From Candidatus Manganitrophus noduliformans (GTDB taxonomy: Bacteria > Nitrospirota > Nitrospiria > SBBL01 > Manganitrophaceae), in assembly GCF_012184425.1 (NCBI RefSeq), contig NZ_VTOW01000001.1, positions 868,001 to 932,000 of the forward strand: DNA of 64,000 bases, given 5' to 3'. This document shows, one piece after another, positions 1-8,119 of this stretch (position 1 is the first letter of the stretch; the number at the start of each line of letters is the position of its first letter). The position numbers and the translations under genes are program-made. The notes beneath the pieces are model-generated. The model saw nothing but the letters and a program-made list of their open reading frames with translations, did not search any database and was not told where the DNA came from.

Positions 1-1392
1 TGTCTTGCTAAGATAAGACCGAATCATTTCGGCGAACTCGTGAATGCGATTATCGGAGATTTTTTTGCTATCTCGAACGCCGGCATCAGCAAGTTTTTTC
101 TCGGTAACTGGGTCAAGAAACACACCTGCGACAACTAGTGGACCAAAGTAGTCTCCCTTGCCAGATTCATCCGTTCCTATGTAGCCGTTGTGTTCCGGGC
201 TCTTTGCCTCTACATGAACGGCACTCGATATAGATTGTTTGGTGGATGGCTTTTGGGGAAGATTCTGGTCTGTATAGCCATATTTGACGAGAATGTTATA
301 AGCATCCTTCATGCAGGACTTAATTTCACCGATCCTATTTTTTGCATCACTTAATGAGCGGACAGAGATGATGCCCTGCTCAGCAACAGGATCGGAGTGC
401 ATTTCCTTGCACCTGATGCCATCCCATATCGAAATTAGTTTCTCTATCACGTACCCGGATCGGAGTTTGTCTTTAATATATTTCTCAAATTTCCTATTCC
501 GGAGAGCATTTCCTATTTTTGATATATTCGGATCGTCTCTATATTCTTCTAGTGTAAAGAACTTTTTTTCAATCATCAGTTTAATTACAAAACCTTCAAA
601 AACTTTCGCATAGATCGCAACAAGAAAGTTGTATTCTGGAAGCGTTTTGGACTGACCCTCTAAAATCTCTGTAAGGGCATCTCCAGTAATAAACGATTGT
701 TGATCATTCTTAGAAAGGTAATGAAAGTATTCATTAGGTTTTGCTTCTGCGGCAGCGAGCGCCTTTTCGAGTACACCGCTATCTTTGATGATTTCGTTCT
801 GAACCATTTCCTGGCTGCCTTCGGGTACGTAAAGCAATGCTCGCTCTTCGGGAGAAAGCGGTTTTATCTCATCGATAATGTCAACAACTCGATCTACCAG
901 ATCAGAATAGCCGCCTTGCAGTAATAAAGTACCTGTGGAAAATTGAGTAATCGTGAGCTCATTTCCGTCAAAGAGGATTTTTACGAGATAATCCATATGG
1001 CTTTGCTTGGGATATTCCGTCAAAGTAAATTTTTCTACGTTGAGAGAATCCTTAATTGCTTGTCGTGCGTTCTTGTCCGCTACTGTAATTGATGCGTGGA
1101 TTGGAATGAGTTTCGCGCTGGGGCTCTTGGTCGATGAAAGAAGCTTCATAAGAGATGTTTTCTTATCCTCGGGCATTTTTTCAATAACGATCTTCGACGA
1201 TAGACCCCTCTTACGGTTATAGTACAACACGATTGCTATCGCTTGGTTGTCCGCTGTGCCATGAAGTTTGAGGCCTGTGCCCTGGTTCACTTCCTCTTCG
1301 CCCGTAATGACTATGCCGATTTGCTCACAAGCTGCTCTAAGTTCTGAGGGAGCTGAACTAACGGGACGAACAAACTCGATCGAAGAAGCCAT
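1..1392 (-). CDS. RnlA-like HEPN ribonuclease fused to an RNase HIII-type domain (C-terminus beyond left edge)
   Basis: Read by hand on the minus strand: ATG at 1392-1390, an AAGGAGAT ribosome site about 10 bases upstream, then 464 codons without a stop to base 1, so the C-terminus is outside the window. Residues about 100-180 look like the TBP-like fold found at the start of RNase HIII and RnlA proteins (TLLLQGGY, 155-162). Residues about 200-380 form a helical region with R327-C-K-E-M-H332, which fits the HEPN ribonuclease motif R-X4-6-H. Residues 405-418 carry the RNase HIII signature GTDESGKGDYFGP with catalytic D408 and E409, followed by DSKKIS near 441. E. coli RnlA is a HEPN mRNA-cleaving toxin active against phage T4, and host RNase HI is reported to stimulate it; here both activities would sit in one chain. 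No RnlB-like antitoxin is seen upstream; one could lie left of the window. The gene is visibly AT-richer than its neighbours, suggesting transfer. Domain assignment is fairly sure; the toxin or defence role is inferred. Confidence 0.82.
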   Translation of the reverse strand, partial: MASSIEFVRPVSSAPSELRAACEQIGIVITGEEEVNQGTGLKLHGTADNQAIAIVLYYNRKRGLSSKIVIEKMPEDKKTSLMKLLSSTKSPSAKLIPIHASITVADKNARQAIKDSLNVEKFTLTEYPKQSHMDYLVKILFDGNELTITQFSTGTLLLQGGYSDLVDRVVDIIDEIKPLSPEERALLYVPEGSQEMVQNEIIKDSGVLEKALAAAEAKPNEYFHYLSKNDQQSFITGDALTEILEGQSKTLPEYNFLVAIYAKVFEGFVIKLMIEKKFFTLEEYRDDPNISKIGNALRNRKFEKYIKDKLRSGYVIEKLISIWDGIRCKEMHSDPVAEQGIISVRSLSDAKNRIGEIKSCMKDAYNILVKYGYTDQNLPQKPSTKQSISSAVHVEAKSPEHNGYIGTDESGKGDYFGPLVVAGVFLDPVTEKKLADAGVRDSKKISDNRIHEFAEMIRSYLSKT

Positions 1393-1515
1393 TTTCTTTG
1401 TATCTCCTTAATGGGTGTCCCATTTTGTCTCTTTTTTACCTCGTACGGTTTCTACCCTCTTGGCTGATACTACTTTCAGCCTGTCTCAATCGCCGACTCA
1501 CCGTTGAATAATATC

Positions 1516-2272
1516 TCAATCAAGATGTTTGAGAACGACATAGGAAATACCGATATTACTCGCATCGGTGACCTTGAAGCGCGCCCCCTTGAATCCAAAG
1601 GTCTCTCCTTCTGAGAAGTCGTAGGTTACCTCTTGTGAATAGGCCGGCCGTGCAAAATCGTCCTTGAACTCCCGATATAGCAACTTGATAGAGTTGCCTG
1701 ATCGTCCATTGTAGATCAATTCCTTTCTGAAACTGCCTTGTTCCCATTCAACTTTGGTTGCAGTGATGTACTTGATTGAAGGATCCGGCTCTGCTACTGG
1801 CAGATCCGAGAACGGCGAGTGATAATAATACGCAGGAGGTTTATCCTGCCCCTGGACCAATATCCCGCCACGAATGATGGGTTTTTGTTTTGAGAAGAGC
1901 TCTCGAATATCTCCTGTATTTTCCAATGTAGGAGGCGTAAGTGATTGGTAGAACACGCCGGAACCATCCTCTGTGTAACCTGCTGCCACTAGTTTTCCAA
2001 CTGGAATTTTCAGCGTGCGTGGATCAAGCGGAGTCAACATCACACTGTGGATTACAGGTTCGGCCAGTTCGATTGCGGGCCGTGTATAAATATTTTCCGT
2101 AGCAATCATTGCTTCACCCACCTCAGCTGTGGCCGGGGCATTGAGTTTCGGAACCTGAACCGCCGCTGCCTTGGGCTGAAAATGGGAGAATGGAAGTGAC
2201 CTTACCTGCACAGCCTGTTTGAACAAGAGACAGAAACCCCATTAATGCGATTGCCACAATGCCTCTCGACAT
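1516..2272 (-). CDS. Putative lipoprotein of unknown function, apparently frameshifted
   Basis: Two overlapping minus-strand frames make one sensible gene. ATG at 2272-2270 follows AGGAG by 8 bases and encodes a hydrophobic leader ending LVQTGC, a plausible lipobox with the Cys at residue 21. That frame stops at 2125-2123. The adjacent frame is open from about 2226 to the TGA at 1516 and contains the rest of a roughly 230-residue protein ending YVVLKHLD. Its only available start is a TTG lying inside the signal-peptide coding region and without a ribosome site. A one-base indel somewhere between about 2125 and 2225 would join them. I do not recognise the family; the mature part is rich in beta-prone segments and polar residues. 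It could be a real pseudogene or a base-calling error. It lies upstream of the HEPN-RNase H gene on the same strand, 123 bases away, but nothing shows a functional link. Confidence 0.5.
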
Positions 2273-2411
2273 CTGCCCCACTCCTGTTTTAGCCCACATT
2301 GAATTTTAAGCAGAGAATGCCAATACCACCCAGCATCTAAATAGGCAGAAATATTTCCGCCTTTTTTTACAGACTTTTTCTGTCTATCTCCTGTACATCA
2401 TCCCAAGCAAT

Positions 2412-2438
2412 TGAAAAAATGAACCGGTCAAAGACCGG
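2412..2438 (-). terminator. Rho-independent terminator after the GNAT gene
   Basis: On the minus strand a perfect 6-bp stem (CCGGTC / GACCGG, bases 2433-2438 with 2424-2429, 3-base loop) is followed by TTCATTTTTTC. It lies about 145 bases downstream of the GNAT stop and would end the methyltransferase-GNAT transcript. The rest of the 311-base gap 2273-2583 holds only an AT-rich stretch in front of the lipoprotein gene, with a short ACAGA/TCTGT dyad near 2370-2385, and no gene that I can support. Confidence 0.6.
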
Positions 2439-2583
2439 CTCGGGGATTGACAGGAAATTTTATGTTTTGAAATATGAAACGAAACGGGTATACCACAGGA
2501 GGGACATTAAAAGCAATACCGTAGGGAGGGTTCTCCCTCGGTTCGGACCCCTCAACGAGACGGTTCGGTCATCCGAGAAAGAA

Positions 2584-2979
2584 TCACCGCCTGCGCGGAA
2601 TGCGCCAAGCGTTCTCCGCCTTCTCGAAGCCAAGATGGGGATAATAGCTCTCCGCCTCCGGGGCCGACAGAAGAAGAATCATCACCTCTTCGCCGACGAT
2701 GTCTTTGATTCGATCGACCAGCCCTTTCCCGATTCCCTGTTTTTGATAGGCGCGGTCGACGGCGAGATCGGAGAGATAACAGCAGTAGCTGAAGTCGGTG
2801 AGGGCGCGTGCAATCGCCACCAGCTTTTCACCGTCCCAGGCACAGAGGATCAGATTGGCATGATGAATCATCCGGCCGATTCGATCAAGGTCCTCCACCG
2901 GGCGGCGGATGCCGGACCGTCGGAACAGATCGGCGACCGCGGCAGGATCGATCTCCCGTTCGACTTGATATGAAATCAT
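2584..2979 (-). CDS. GNAT family N-acetyltransferase
   Basis: 131 residues, the size of a single GNAT domain, predicted to move an acetyl group from acetyl-CoA to an unidentified amine in the cytoplasm. The acetyl-CoA pyrophosphate loop is visible as Q79-K-Q-G82-I-G84 (Q-x-x-G-x-G), preceded by the beta-4 strand YLSDLAVD (68-75). The C-terminal YYPHLGFEKAE segment is the usual GNAT motif-B end (Y..LGF). The start ATG at 2979-2977 overlaps the stop of the upstream methyltransferase by four bases (ATGA), so the two are translationally coupled. The substrate cannot be told from sequence; small solitary GNATs of this kind include amino-acid and antibiotic acetyltransferases. Confidence 0.85.
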   Translation of the reverse strand: MISYQVEREIDPAAVADLFRRSGIRRPVEDLDRIGRMIHHANLILCAWDGEKLVAIARALTDFSYCCYLSDLAVDRAYQKQGIGKGLVDRIKDIVGEEVMILLLSAPEAESYYPHLGFEKAENAWRIPRRR

Positions 2980-3743
2980 ACCGGCTTTCCCTCCTTGATC
3001 GCCTTCAGACGAAGCCGCTTGTAATCGGCTTGCCAGACCCCGTTTTGGAACAGGGCGGGACGAAGGATCTCTTCAGTTTTTTGAATGACGGCGGGCCGCC
3101 GATCGGAAGGGACGTGTTGTAGAAGGTTTGTAGCAAAGGTCTCGATCCAATCGCGCAGACCGGCTTCTCCCCCTTCGAGCGGGGTGGGACGCTCGAAGAG
3201 AAAGGCTTCGTTGACCGCAAGACCGTTTCTTTCCAGCAAGGCGGCATATTCGCCGAGGCTTGGGAAGTACCAGGGGATGCTTTCCTCTTTCAGGGGAGAA
3301 CCAACCGCTTGGCAGGCCGCTTTGATCGCGCCGACGATCCGCGCGATATTCCCTTTGCCGCCGAACTCCGCCACAAAGCGCCCGCCCGGTTTCAACGCCC
3401 GATCGATGCAGGCGATCACCCGCTCCGGTTCTTTCACCCAGTGCAGCGCAGCGTTGGAGAAGACGGCGTCGAAGGGGAGGTTGAATCGGAACACTCTGGC
3501 GTCTTGGATCTCAAACCGGAGATCGGGATAATTCTTCCGCGCCTGCGCGATCATCTCCGCGGAGGCGTCGATCCCGACCCCCTCCGCTCCCAGCGCGGCG
3601 ATCCGGCCGGTGAGATGCCCCGTCCCGCAGCCGAGGTCGAGAATCCGCTCCCCCGGCTTCGGCGAGAGGAGATCGATCAGGTCGGCGGCAAGATTCCAGA
3701 CATAGGCATGCTTCTCATCGTAGCGGGAGGGGTTCCACGTCAT
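2976..3743 (-). CDS. Class I SAM-dependent methyltransferase (trans-aconitate methyltransferase-like)
   Basis: 255 residues. Motif I for S-adenosylmethionine binding is LDLGCGTG at 35-42, followed by the acidic strand-2 end GVGIDAS near 56-62, and FSNAALHWV near 95-103, which is a common signature of the Tam/UbiE-like group. Then comes the motif KPGGRFVAEFGG. Probably methylates a small molecule in the cytoplasm; the C-terminal half, including the phenylalanine- and tryptophan-bearing WYFPSLGEYAALL, matches the Tam-like layout, but trans-aconitate itself is a guess. It overlaps the GNAT gene by four bases and starts 10 bases after the NmrA-like gene ends, so all three may share a message. Confidence 0.85.
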   Translation of the reverse strand: MTWNPSRYDEKHAYVWNLAADLIDLLSPKPGERILDLGCGTGHLTGRIAALGAEGVGIDASAEMIAQARKNYPDLRFEIQDARVFRFNLPFDAVFSNAALHWVKEPERVIACIDRALKPGGRFVAEFGGKGNIARIVGAIKAACQAVGSPLKEESIPWYFPSLGEYAALLERNGLAVNEAFLFERPTPLEGGEAGLRDWIETFATNLLQHVPSDRRPAVIQKTEEILRPALFQNGVWQADYKRLRLKAIKEGKPV

Positions 3744-3753
3744 ATCAGCATGA

Positions 3754-4635
3754 TCATTGTTTGTAAACCGCCGCGAACTCCTCCGCGAAGGCTTCGAACG
3801 AGGTCGGCGTCGTGTTCTTTGCGGAGCGTTGCTCGGTCGGCTTCATGATCCCGTCGTTGAAGGCACGGTACATCTCGATATAGCCGCGCGCCACGTCGGG
3901 AGAGAGCCCCATCCCGATCATCGCCTTCTCGGCCTCCCCATACGGAAATTGGACGTAGGGGAGCGACGGCTTGCCGATCGCGCGTCCCAAGATCGCCGTC
4001 GCCTCGGTCATCGTCAACTCGCGCGGCCCCAGCAGCTCCTTCACCGATTTGCCCTTGAAGTCGAGACGGAGGAGCCGTTCGGCCGCTTCGGCGGCGATAT
4101 CTTTCGTGGCGATCATCGGGGTAGCAACGTCCCCCTTCATCGGGGTGCCGTTGATCCCCATGTTCTTGATCATCGGAATGTTCATCATCAGATTTTCCAT
4201 GAAGAAGGCGGGCCGAAGATGGAGGACATTCACCCCCTCCAGCCGGTTCAACCGCTGCTCCACGTCGTGAAGCCCCGTCACCGGCCCGACTTTTTCCGAG
4301 AGCTGCGCGCCGACGCTGCTGAGATTCACGACAAAAGGGACGCGTGCCTTCGCAATCGCCGTCGCCAGCGCCTCGCCGATGCGGTTCTGGGAGGCCCGGA
4401 CATTCGGCGCGGTCAGGGGCGTCGGGACCAGCGTATAGACCGCCTCGGCGCCGGAGAAGGCCCGGGCCATCGCCGTCTCTTCCAAAGAGCCGACGAACGG
4501 CTCGGCCCCCTTCGCCGCCAACGGCTTCAGATGCTCGGCGCTCCGCGCGACCGCCCGGACCGGTTTCCCCTCGGCCAGCAGTTTTTCGACAATCACTCTT
4601 CCGGTATGTCCGGTGGCTCCTGTGATCACGTACAT
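3754..4635 (-). CDS. NmrA/YwnB-like NAD(P)-binding reductase (atypical SDR)
   Basis: 293 residues with an N-terminal Rossmann nucleotide-binding motif TGATGHTG (5-12) starting right at the N-terminus, and R27/R31 placed to prefer NADPH. The pattern VYTLVPTP, NLSSVGAQ and HLRPAFFMEN is characteristic of the NmrA-like family of atypical short-chain dehydrogenases, which act as NAD(P)H-quinone reductases, redox sensors or small-molecule reductases. The SDR Y-x-x-x-K pair is not obvious, as usual in this family. A ribosome site GAGGAGGG precedes the ATG at 4635. It lies between the arsM and methyltransferase genes on the same strand, with gaps of 84 and 10 bases. The exact reaction is unknown. 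Confidence 0.82.
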   Translation of the reverse strand: MYVITGATGHTGRVIVEKLLAEGKPVRAVARSAEHLKPLAAKGAEPFVGSLEETAMARAFSGAEAVYTLVPTPLTAPNVRASQNRIGEALATAIAKARVPFVVNLSSVGAQLSEKVGPVTGLHDVEQRLNRLEGVNVLHLRPAFFMENLMMNIPMIKNMGINGTPMKGDVATPMIATKDIAAEAAERLLRLDFKGKSVKELLGPRELTMTEATAILGRAIGKPSLPYVQFPYGEAEKAMIGMGLSPDVARGYIEMYRAFNDGIMKPTEQRSAKNTTPTSFEAFAEEFAAVYKQ

Positions 4636-4719
4636 GGCGCCCTCCTCTCTACGGTTGACTGGATCGATGGGATTTGAGTGAGTCGATTTTAAACCGATTC
4701 ACTCCAGGGGCGCAAGACG

Positions 4720-5538
4720 TTACCCGTTCGGCTTTCGCGCCCGGACGAAGGCGCTCATGAATTTCCCCCCCGTCGCCGCGGCGATCGATTCAATCGCTTC
4801 CGGCGTGACGCACGAGTCGACCAATAGCTCCCGGGCCTCCTTCATCGTGTAGATCCGGGTCGGAACGATTTCGATCGCTTCAAATCCGACCTTTTTCAAG
4901 ATCGAACGATACCGCTCTTCTTCCAGCGCCCCCGCCACACAGCCGATCCAAAGCTCCACGTTGCGGCGGATCTCGTCGGGAACGGCCCCCCGGACGACAA
5001 TGTCCGAGACGGCGAAACGGCCGCCCGGTTTCAAGACGCGGAAGGCCTCCGCGAGGGTCTGCTCCTTGTCGGCGGAGAGATTGATGACGCAGTTGGAGAT
5101 GATGACATCGACCGACCGGTCGGGGAGGGGGATCTGTTCGATCTCCCCCTTCAAGAAGGTGACATTTTCAGCCCCCGCTTTTTTCTGATTCTCCCGCGCC
5201 AGGGCGAGCATCTCGTCGGTCATATCGAGGCCGTAGGCGTGGCCGGCCGGGCCGACCCGCCGGGCCGAGAGGAGGACGTCGATCCCGCCGCCGGAGCCCA
5301 AATCGAGGACCTTCTCGCCGGGGTGAAGCTCGGCGAGCGCCGTCGGGTTGCCGCAGCCGAGCGAGGCGAGGAGCGCTTCGGTCGGAAGTTCGGCGGTTTC
5401 CTGATCGCCGTAAAGGTTCGACGTGATCGGGTTCCACTCGGCGGTGCCGCCGCAGCAGGAGCTCTTGCCGCTTCCCGCCTGCAACGCGGCCCGGCCATAT
5501 TTTTCTTTCACGATTTTTTTGATGTCGGTGTCGGTCAT
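4720..5538 (-). CDS. arsM: Arsenite methyltransferase ArsM
   Basis: 272 residues. ArsM uses S-adenosylmethionine to methylate As(III) stepwise to methylated, partly volatile arsenicals in the cytoplasm. The SAM motif is LDLGSGGG (78-85). The arsenic-binding cysteines expected in ArsM are present: the pair C28-C29 in SSCCGG, C62 in LGCGNP, C150 in ISNCVINLS and C200 in IGCVAGAL. The 50-residue distance between the last two equals that in characterised ArsM. EAFRVLKPGGRFAVSDIV is the usual post-motif. It begins 18 bases after the arsR stop, so arsR-arsM form an operon controlled by ArsR. No arsenite pump (acr3 or arsB) or arsenate reductase is nearby. Confidence 0.93.
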   Translation of the reverse strand: MTDTDIKKIVKEKYGRAALQAGSGKSSCCGGTAEWNPITSNLYGDQETAELPTEALLASLGCGNPTALAELHPGEKVLDLGSGGGIDVLLSARRVGPAGHAYGLDMTDEMLALARENQKKAGAENVTFLKGEIEQIPLPDRSVDVIISNCVINLSADKEQTLAEAFRVLKPGGRFAVSDIVVRGAVPDEIRRNVELWIGCVAGALEEERYRSILKKVGFEAIEIVPTRIYTMKEARELLVDSCVTPEAIESIAAATGGKFMSAFVRARKPNG

Positions 5539-5556
5539 GTCGTCCTCCTTGGATTT

Positions 5557-5856
5557 TCAGCAGCAGGCGCTCAGAAGCCGGATCAGCTCCGAGACCATCT
5601 CCCGCTGGATGGAATAATAAATGAACCGTGCTTCCCGCCGGCTTTGAATGAGGCCGGCCCGGCGGAGCAGGTTCAGATGATGCGACAGGGTCGGCCCCGG
5701 CAGGTCGAGCCCTTTCTGAATCTCCCCGGCGGAGACCTCTCCGCCGGCTTGAACCAGAAAAAAGAAAAGACGAAGGCGATCGAGGTGGGCCAAGGCTTTG
5801 AGCGCTTCGACGTGGGCCTGTTCGGCTTGCAAGGAATGTTTGTTTTTTGATTTCAT
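5557..5856 (-). CDS. arsR: ArsR/SmtB-family arsenic-responsive repressor
   Basis: 99 residues from ATG at 5856. A longer reading from a TTG at 5892 is rejected because that TTG is the -35 box of the promoter. The winged helix-turn-helix covers about 20-80: helix-turn-helix PGPTLSHHLNLL (53-64) and wing RREARFIYYSI (73-83). The only cysteines are the last two residues, C98-C99, so the As(III) site would be C-terminal and not on the alpha-3 helix, as in ArsR types that bind metal near their C-terminus. It should repress its own operon with arsM until As(III) binds. Identification as ArsR is firm; metal specificity follows from the arsM partner. Confidence 0.92.
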   Translation of the reverse strand: MKSKNKHSLQAEQAHVEALKALAHLDRLRLFFFLVQAGGEVSAGEIQKGLDLPGPTLSHHLNLLRRAGLIQSRREARFIYYSIQREMVSELIRLLSACC

Positions 5857-5892
5857 ATTTCCAAATATATAGAAATAAGAAAATCTTGTCAA
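5854..5892 (-). promoter_or_regulatory. arsR-arsM promoter, sigma-70 consensus, likely leaderless transcript
   Basis: Minus strand: -35 TTGACA (5892-5887), a 17-base spacer, -10 TATATT (5869-5864). The arsR ATG at 5856-5854 lies 7 bases beyond the -10, where transcription should begin, and no Shine-Dalgarno sequence precedes it. The dyad ATTTC-N10-GAAAT over the -10 region is a plausible ArsR operator. Confidence 0.72.
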
Positions 5893-5947
5893 GCGCTTTT
5901 TTGAGCGGTTGTTTCGGGAGATCTGTCTGAAGGAAAGGGGCCGGGGG

Positions 5948-6763
5948 TCAGGAAGGGGCCGAACGGCCGATCAGCCGCTTCAGGCCGTACGTCATCGCCC
6001 GGAAGATAAATTTCCGCTTCGTCATGACCTGGAAGAGTTTTCCGGTGGCCCCTTCGTTTTCGGGGGAGACCATTTTCACCGCCAGCGCCGCCGGTACTTC
6101 GACCGGGTTGGCCAACATGTCGATGAACCAGCCGACCTTTTCCCGGTGGGGGCGCCCCTCCTCGGTGGCTTCGCCGCTCATCAGCAGATCGGTCCTCACC
6201 ATCCCGGGGGAGAAGATGTTGGCGGTGATCCCGGTTCCCTTGTATTCGCGGGCGAGAGAGCGGGTGAAGGCGACGAGCGCCGCCTTCGTCGCGCCGTAGG
6301 CGGTGACGCGCGGGGAGGGGAAATCGGCGCCGTACCCTTTCAGGTTGAAGATTTTCCCCTTTCCTTGTTTCATCATGTGGGGAATGACGGCGTGGCAGCA
6401 GTTGAAGGTGCCGACCAGGTTGACGGCGATGACGTAGGCCCATCGCTTCGGGTCGATGTCGCCGACACGGCCGAAGGTCATGCTGATTCCGGCGTTGTTG
6501 ATGAGGATGTCGATCCGGCCGAAGCGGGCGATGACCCGCTCGACCATGGCATCGACCTGGTCGAGATCCGAAACGTCGCAATGCACCGCCATCACCTCGC
6601 CGAGAGGGGCCAGATCGGTCTCCGCCTTCTTCAACTGCGCTTCATCCCGCCCGCAGATGACGACCTTGGCCCCTTCGCGGAGATAGGCCTCGGCCACGGC
6701 ATAGCCGATCCCCCGGCTTGCGCCGGTGATCAGAGCGACTTGATTTTCAAGAAGGCCGCTCAT
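5948..6763 (-). CDS. Short-chain dehydrogenase/reductase lacking the usual catalytic serine
   Basis: 271 residues. Classical SDR features are visible: cofactor loop TGASRGIG (13-20), R39 after strand 2 that favours NADPH, CDVSD (62-66), NNAG (89-92) and the active-site Y156-G-A-T-K160. The catalytic serine expected 13 residues before the tyrosine is absent: the strand reads IFNLKGYG, with K142-G143 in that place. The C-terminal segment after residue 200 extends beyond the minimal SDR and ends in a basic stretch (TKRKF, then GLKRLIGR). It may still reduce a carbonyl with help from another residue, or may have a different role. Preceded by GGAG nine bases upstream of ATG; a 71-base gap separates it from purT on the same strand. 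Confidence 0.85.
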   Translation of the reverse strand: MSGLLENQVALITGASRGIGYAVAEAYLREGAKVVICGRDEAQLKKAETDLAPLGEVMAVHCDVSDLDQVDAMVERVIARFGRIDILINNAGISMTFGRVGDIDPKRWAYVIAVNLVGTFNCCHAVIPHMMKQGKGKIFNLKGYGADFPSPRVTAYGATKAALVAFTRSLAREYKGTGITANIFSPGMVRTDLLMSGEATEEGRPHREKVGWFIDMLANPVEVPAALAVKMVSPENEGATGKLFQVMTKRKFIFRAMTYGLKRLIGRSAPS

Positions 6764-6834
6764 CGAGACTCCAGCATGAATAAGGGGCTGTCATTCCCGC
6801 GTGATCCAGGTCGATCTCAGTGAAAGGGACGTGC

Positions 6835-8010
6835 CTAACCGGTGTAATTTACTTTCACCTGCGATGCCGCTTTTACGGCGCGGTCGCGGGCTTCGAACGG
6901 CTCTTTCGCGGCGGCGAGGACCACCCCCATCCGCCGATTTTTCCGGCAGTCGGGTTTTCCGAAAAGGCGGATCTGGATCTCCGGCTCCGACAGCGCCGGG
7001 CCGATCTCGAATGTCGGAGCGATCGCCTCTTTTTCGGCCAGAATCACGGCGGAAGCGCCGGGGGTGCGGATCACGGGGGGATGGACCGGGAAGCCGAGGA
7101 TCGCCCGGACATGGAGGGCGAACTCGGAGAGATCCTGGCTGATCAGCGTGACCAATCCGGTGTCGTGGGGCCGGGGGGAGACTTCGGAAAAATAAACTTC
7201 CTCCCCCTTCACAAACAGCTCCACGCCGAAGATGCCCCGCCCGCCGAGATTCTCCGTCACCGCCGCCGCGATCTCCTTGGAGCGTTTGAGAGCGGTCTCC
7301 GACATCGGATGCGGCTGCCACGACTGGCGGTAGTCGCCGTCGATCTGGATGTGGCCGATGGGGGGACAGAAGAAGGTGCCGTTGACGGCGCGGACCGTCA
7401 GGAGGGTGATTTCATAGTCAAACGCGATGAACGATTCGAGGATGACACGGCCTCCCTTGGCCCGAGCGGCCGTCATCGCGTACTCCCATGCTTTCAGAAG
7501 ATCCGCTTCGGAGCGGACGACCGACTGCCCCTTCCCGGACGATGACATAATCGGCTTCATCACGCAGGGGTATCCGACGGCGCCGGCCGCCTCTTTCAAC
7601 TGCTCGGGCCGGTCGATGAACCGGAATTGGCTCGTCGGAAGTTTCAATTCCTCCGCCGCAAGGCGCCGGATCCCTTCCCGGTTCATCGTCAGCCGCGCGG
7701 CGCGGGCGGTCGGGATGACGGTAAAATGTTTTTCCGCCTTGACCAGATAATCGGTGGCGATCGCTTCGATCTCCGGAACGATCAGATCGGGCCGCTCCCG
7801 GTGAACCACCTGATCGACGGCGCGCGGATCGAGCATGTCGATAATATAGTGGCGATGGGCCACCTGCATGGCGGGGGCGTTCGGATAGCGGTCGACGGCG
7901 ATCACCTCGACGCCGAGCCGCTGGGCTTCGATGGCGACCTCTTTGCCCAGCTCGCCCGAGCCGAGGAGCATCAGCCGGAAGGCATTCTTCGAAAGGGGGG
8001 TGCCGAGCAT
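6835..8010 (-). CDS. purT: Formate-dependent phosphoribosylglycinamide formyltransferase (GAR transformylase 2)
   Basis: 391 residues from ATG at 8010, which follows GGAGG by five bases; the family is usually about 390 residues. The longer open frame upstream to 8157 lacks family sequence. PurT is an ATP-grasp enzyme that makes formyl-GAR from formate, ATP and GAR in purine synthesis, bypassing folate. Visible features: N-terminal [15 protein letters not shown], the aspartate-bearing [18 protein letters not shown], the ATP-grasp loop [11 protein letters not shown], and the metal-binding [12 protein letters not shown] near the C-terminal third. Its presence implies use of free formate as a one-carbon donor. 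Neighbours do not encode other purine genes. Confidence 0.95.
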   Translation of the reverse strand: MLGTPLSKNAFRLMLLGSGELGKEVAIEAQRLGVEVIAVDRYPNAPAMQVAHRHYIIDMLDPRAVDQVVHRERPDLIVPEIEAIATDYLVKAEKHFTVIPTARAARLTMNREGIRRLAAEELKLPTSQFRFIDRPEQLKEAAGAVGYPCVMKPIMSSSGKGQSVVRSEADLLKAWEYAMTAARAKGGRVILESFIAFDYEITLLTVRAVNGTFFCPPIGHIQIDGDYRQSWQPHPMSETALKRSKEIAAAVTENLGGRGIFGVELFVKGEEVYFSEVSPRPHDTGLVTLISQDLSEFALHVRAILGFPVHPPVIRTPGASAVILAEKEAIAPTFEIGPALSEPEIQIRLFGKPDCRKNRRMGVVLAAAKEPFEARDRAVKAASQVKVNYTG

Positions 8011-8119
8011 ACGGACCTCCGGATGAAGGGAAAGGGTTTCTCGGCGAGAATAACCGTTTCGGAAAACCGGGTCAAGGGGGATTTTTCCCTTCTTCATCGG
8101 GGTTCGACGTGTTGAACCC

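Noticed and set aside
3757-4677. 306-codon plus-strand frame opposite the NmrA-like gene
   Set aside because: Shadow of a clear Rossmann protein; arginine-rich, with no motif.
5857-5892. N-terminal extension of arsR from the TTG at 5892
   Set aside because: That TTG is part of the TTGACA -35 box, and the -10 lies inside the extension, so it would not be transcribed in frame.
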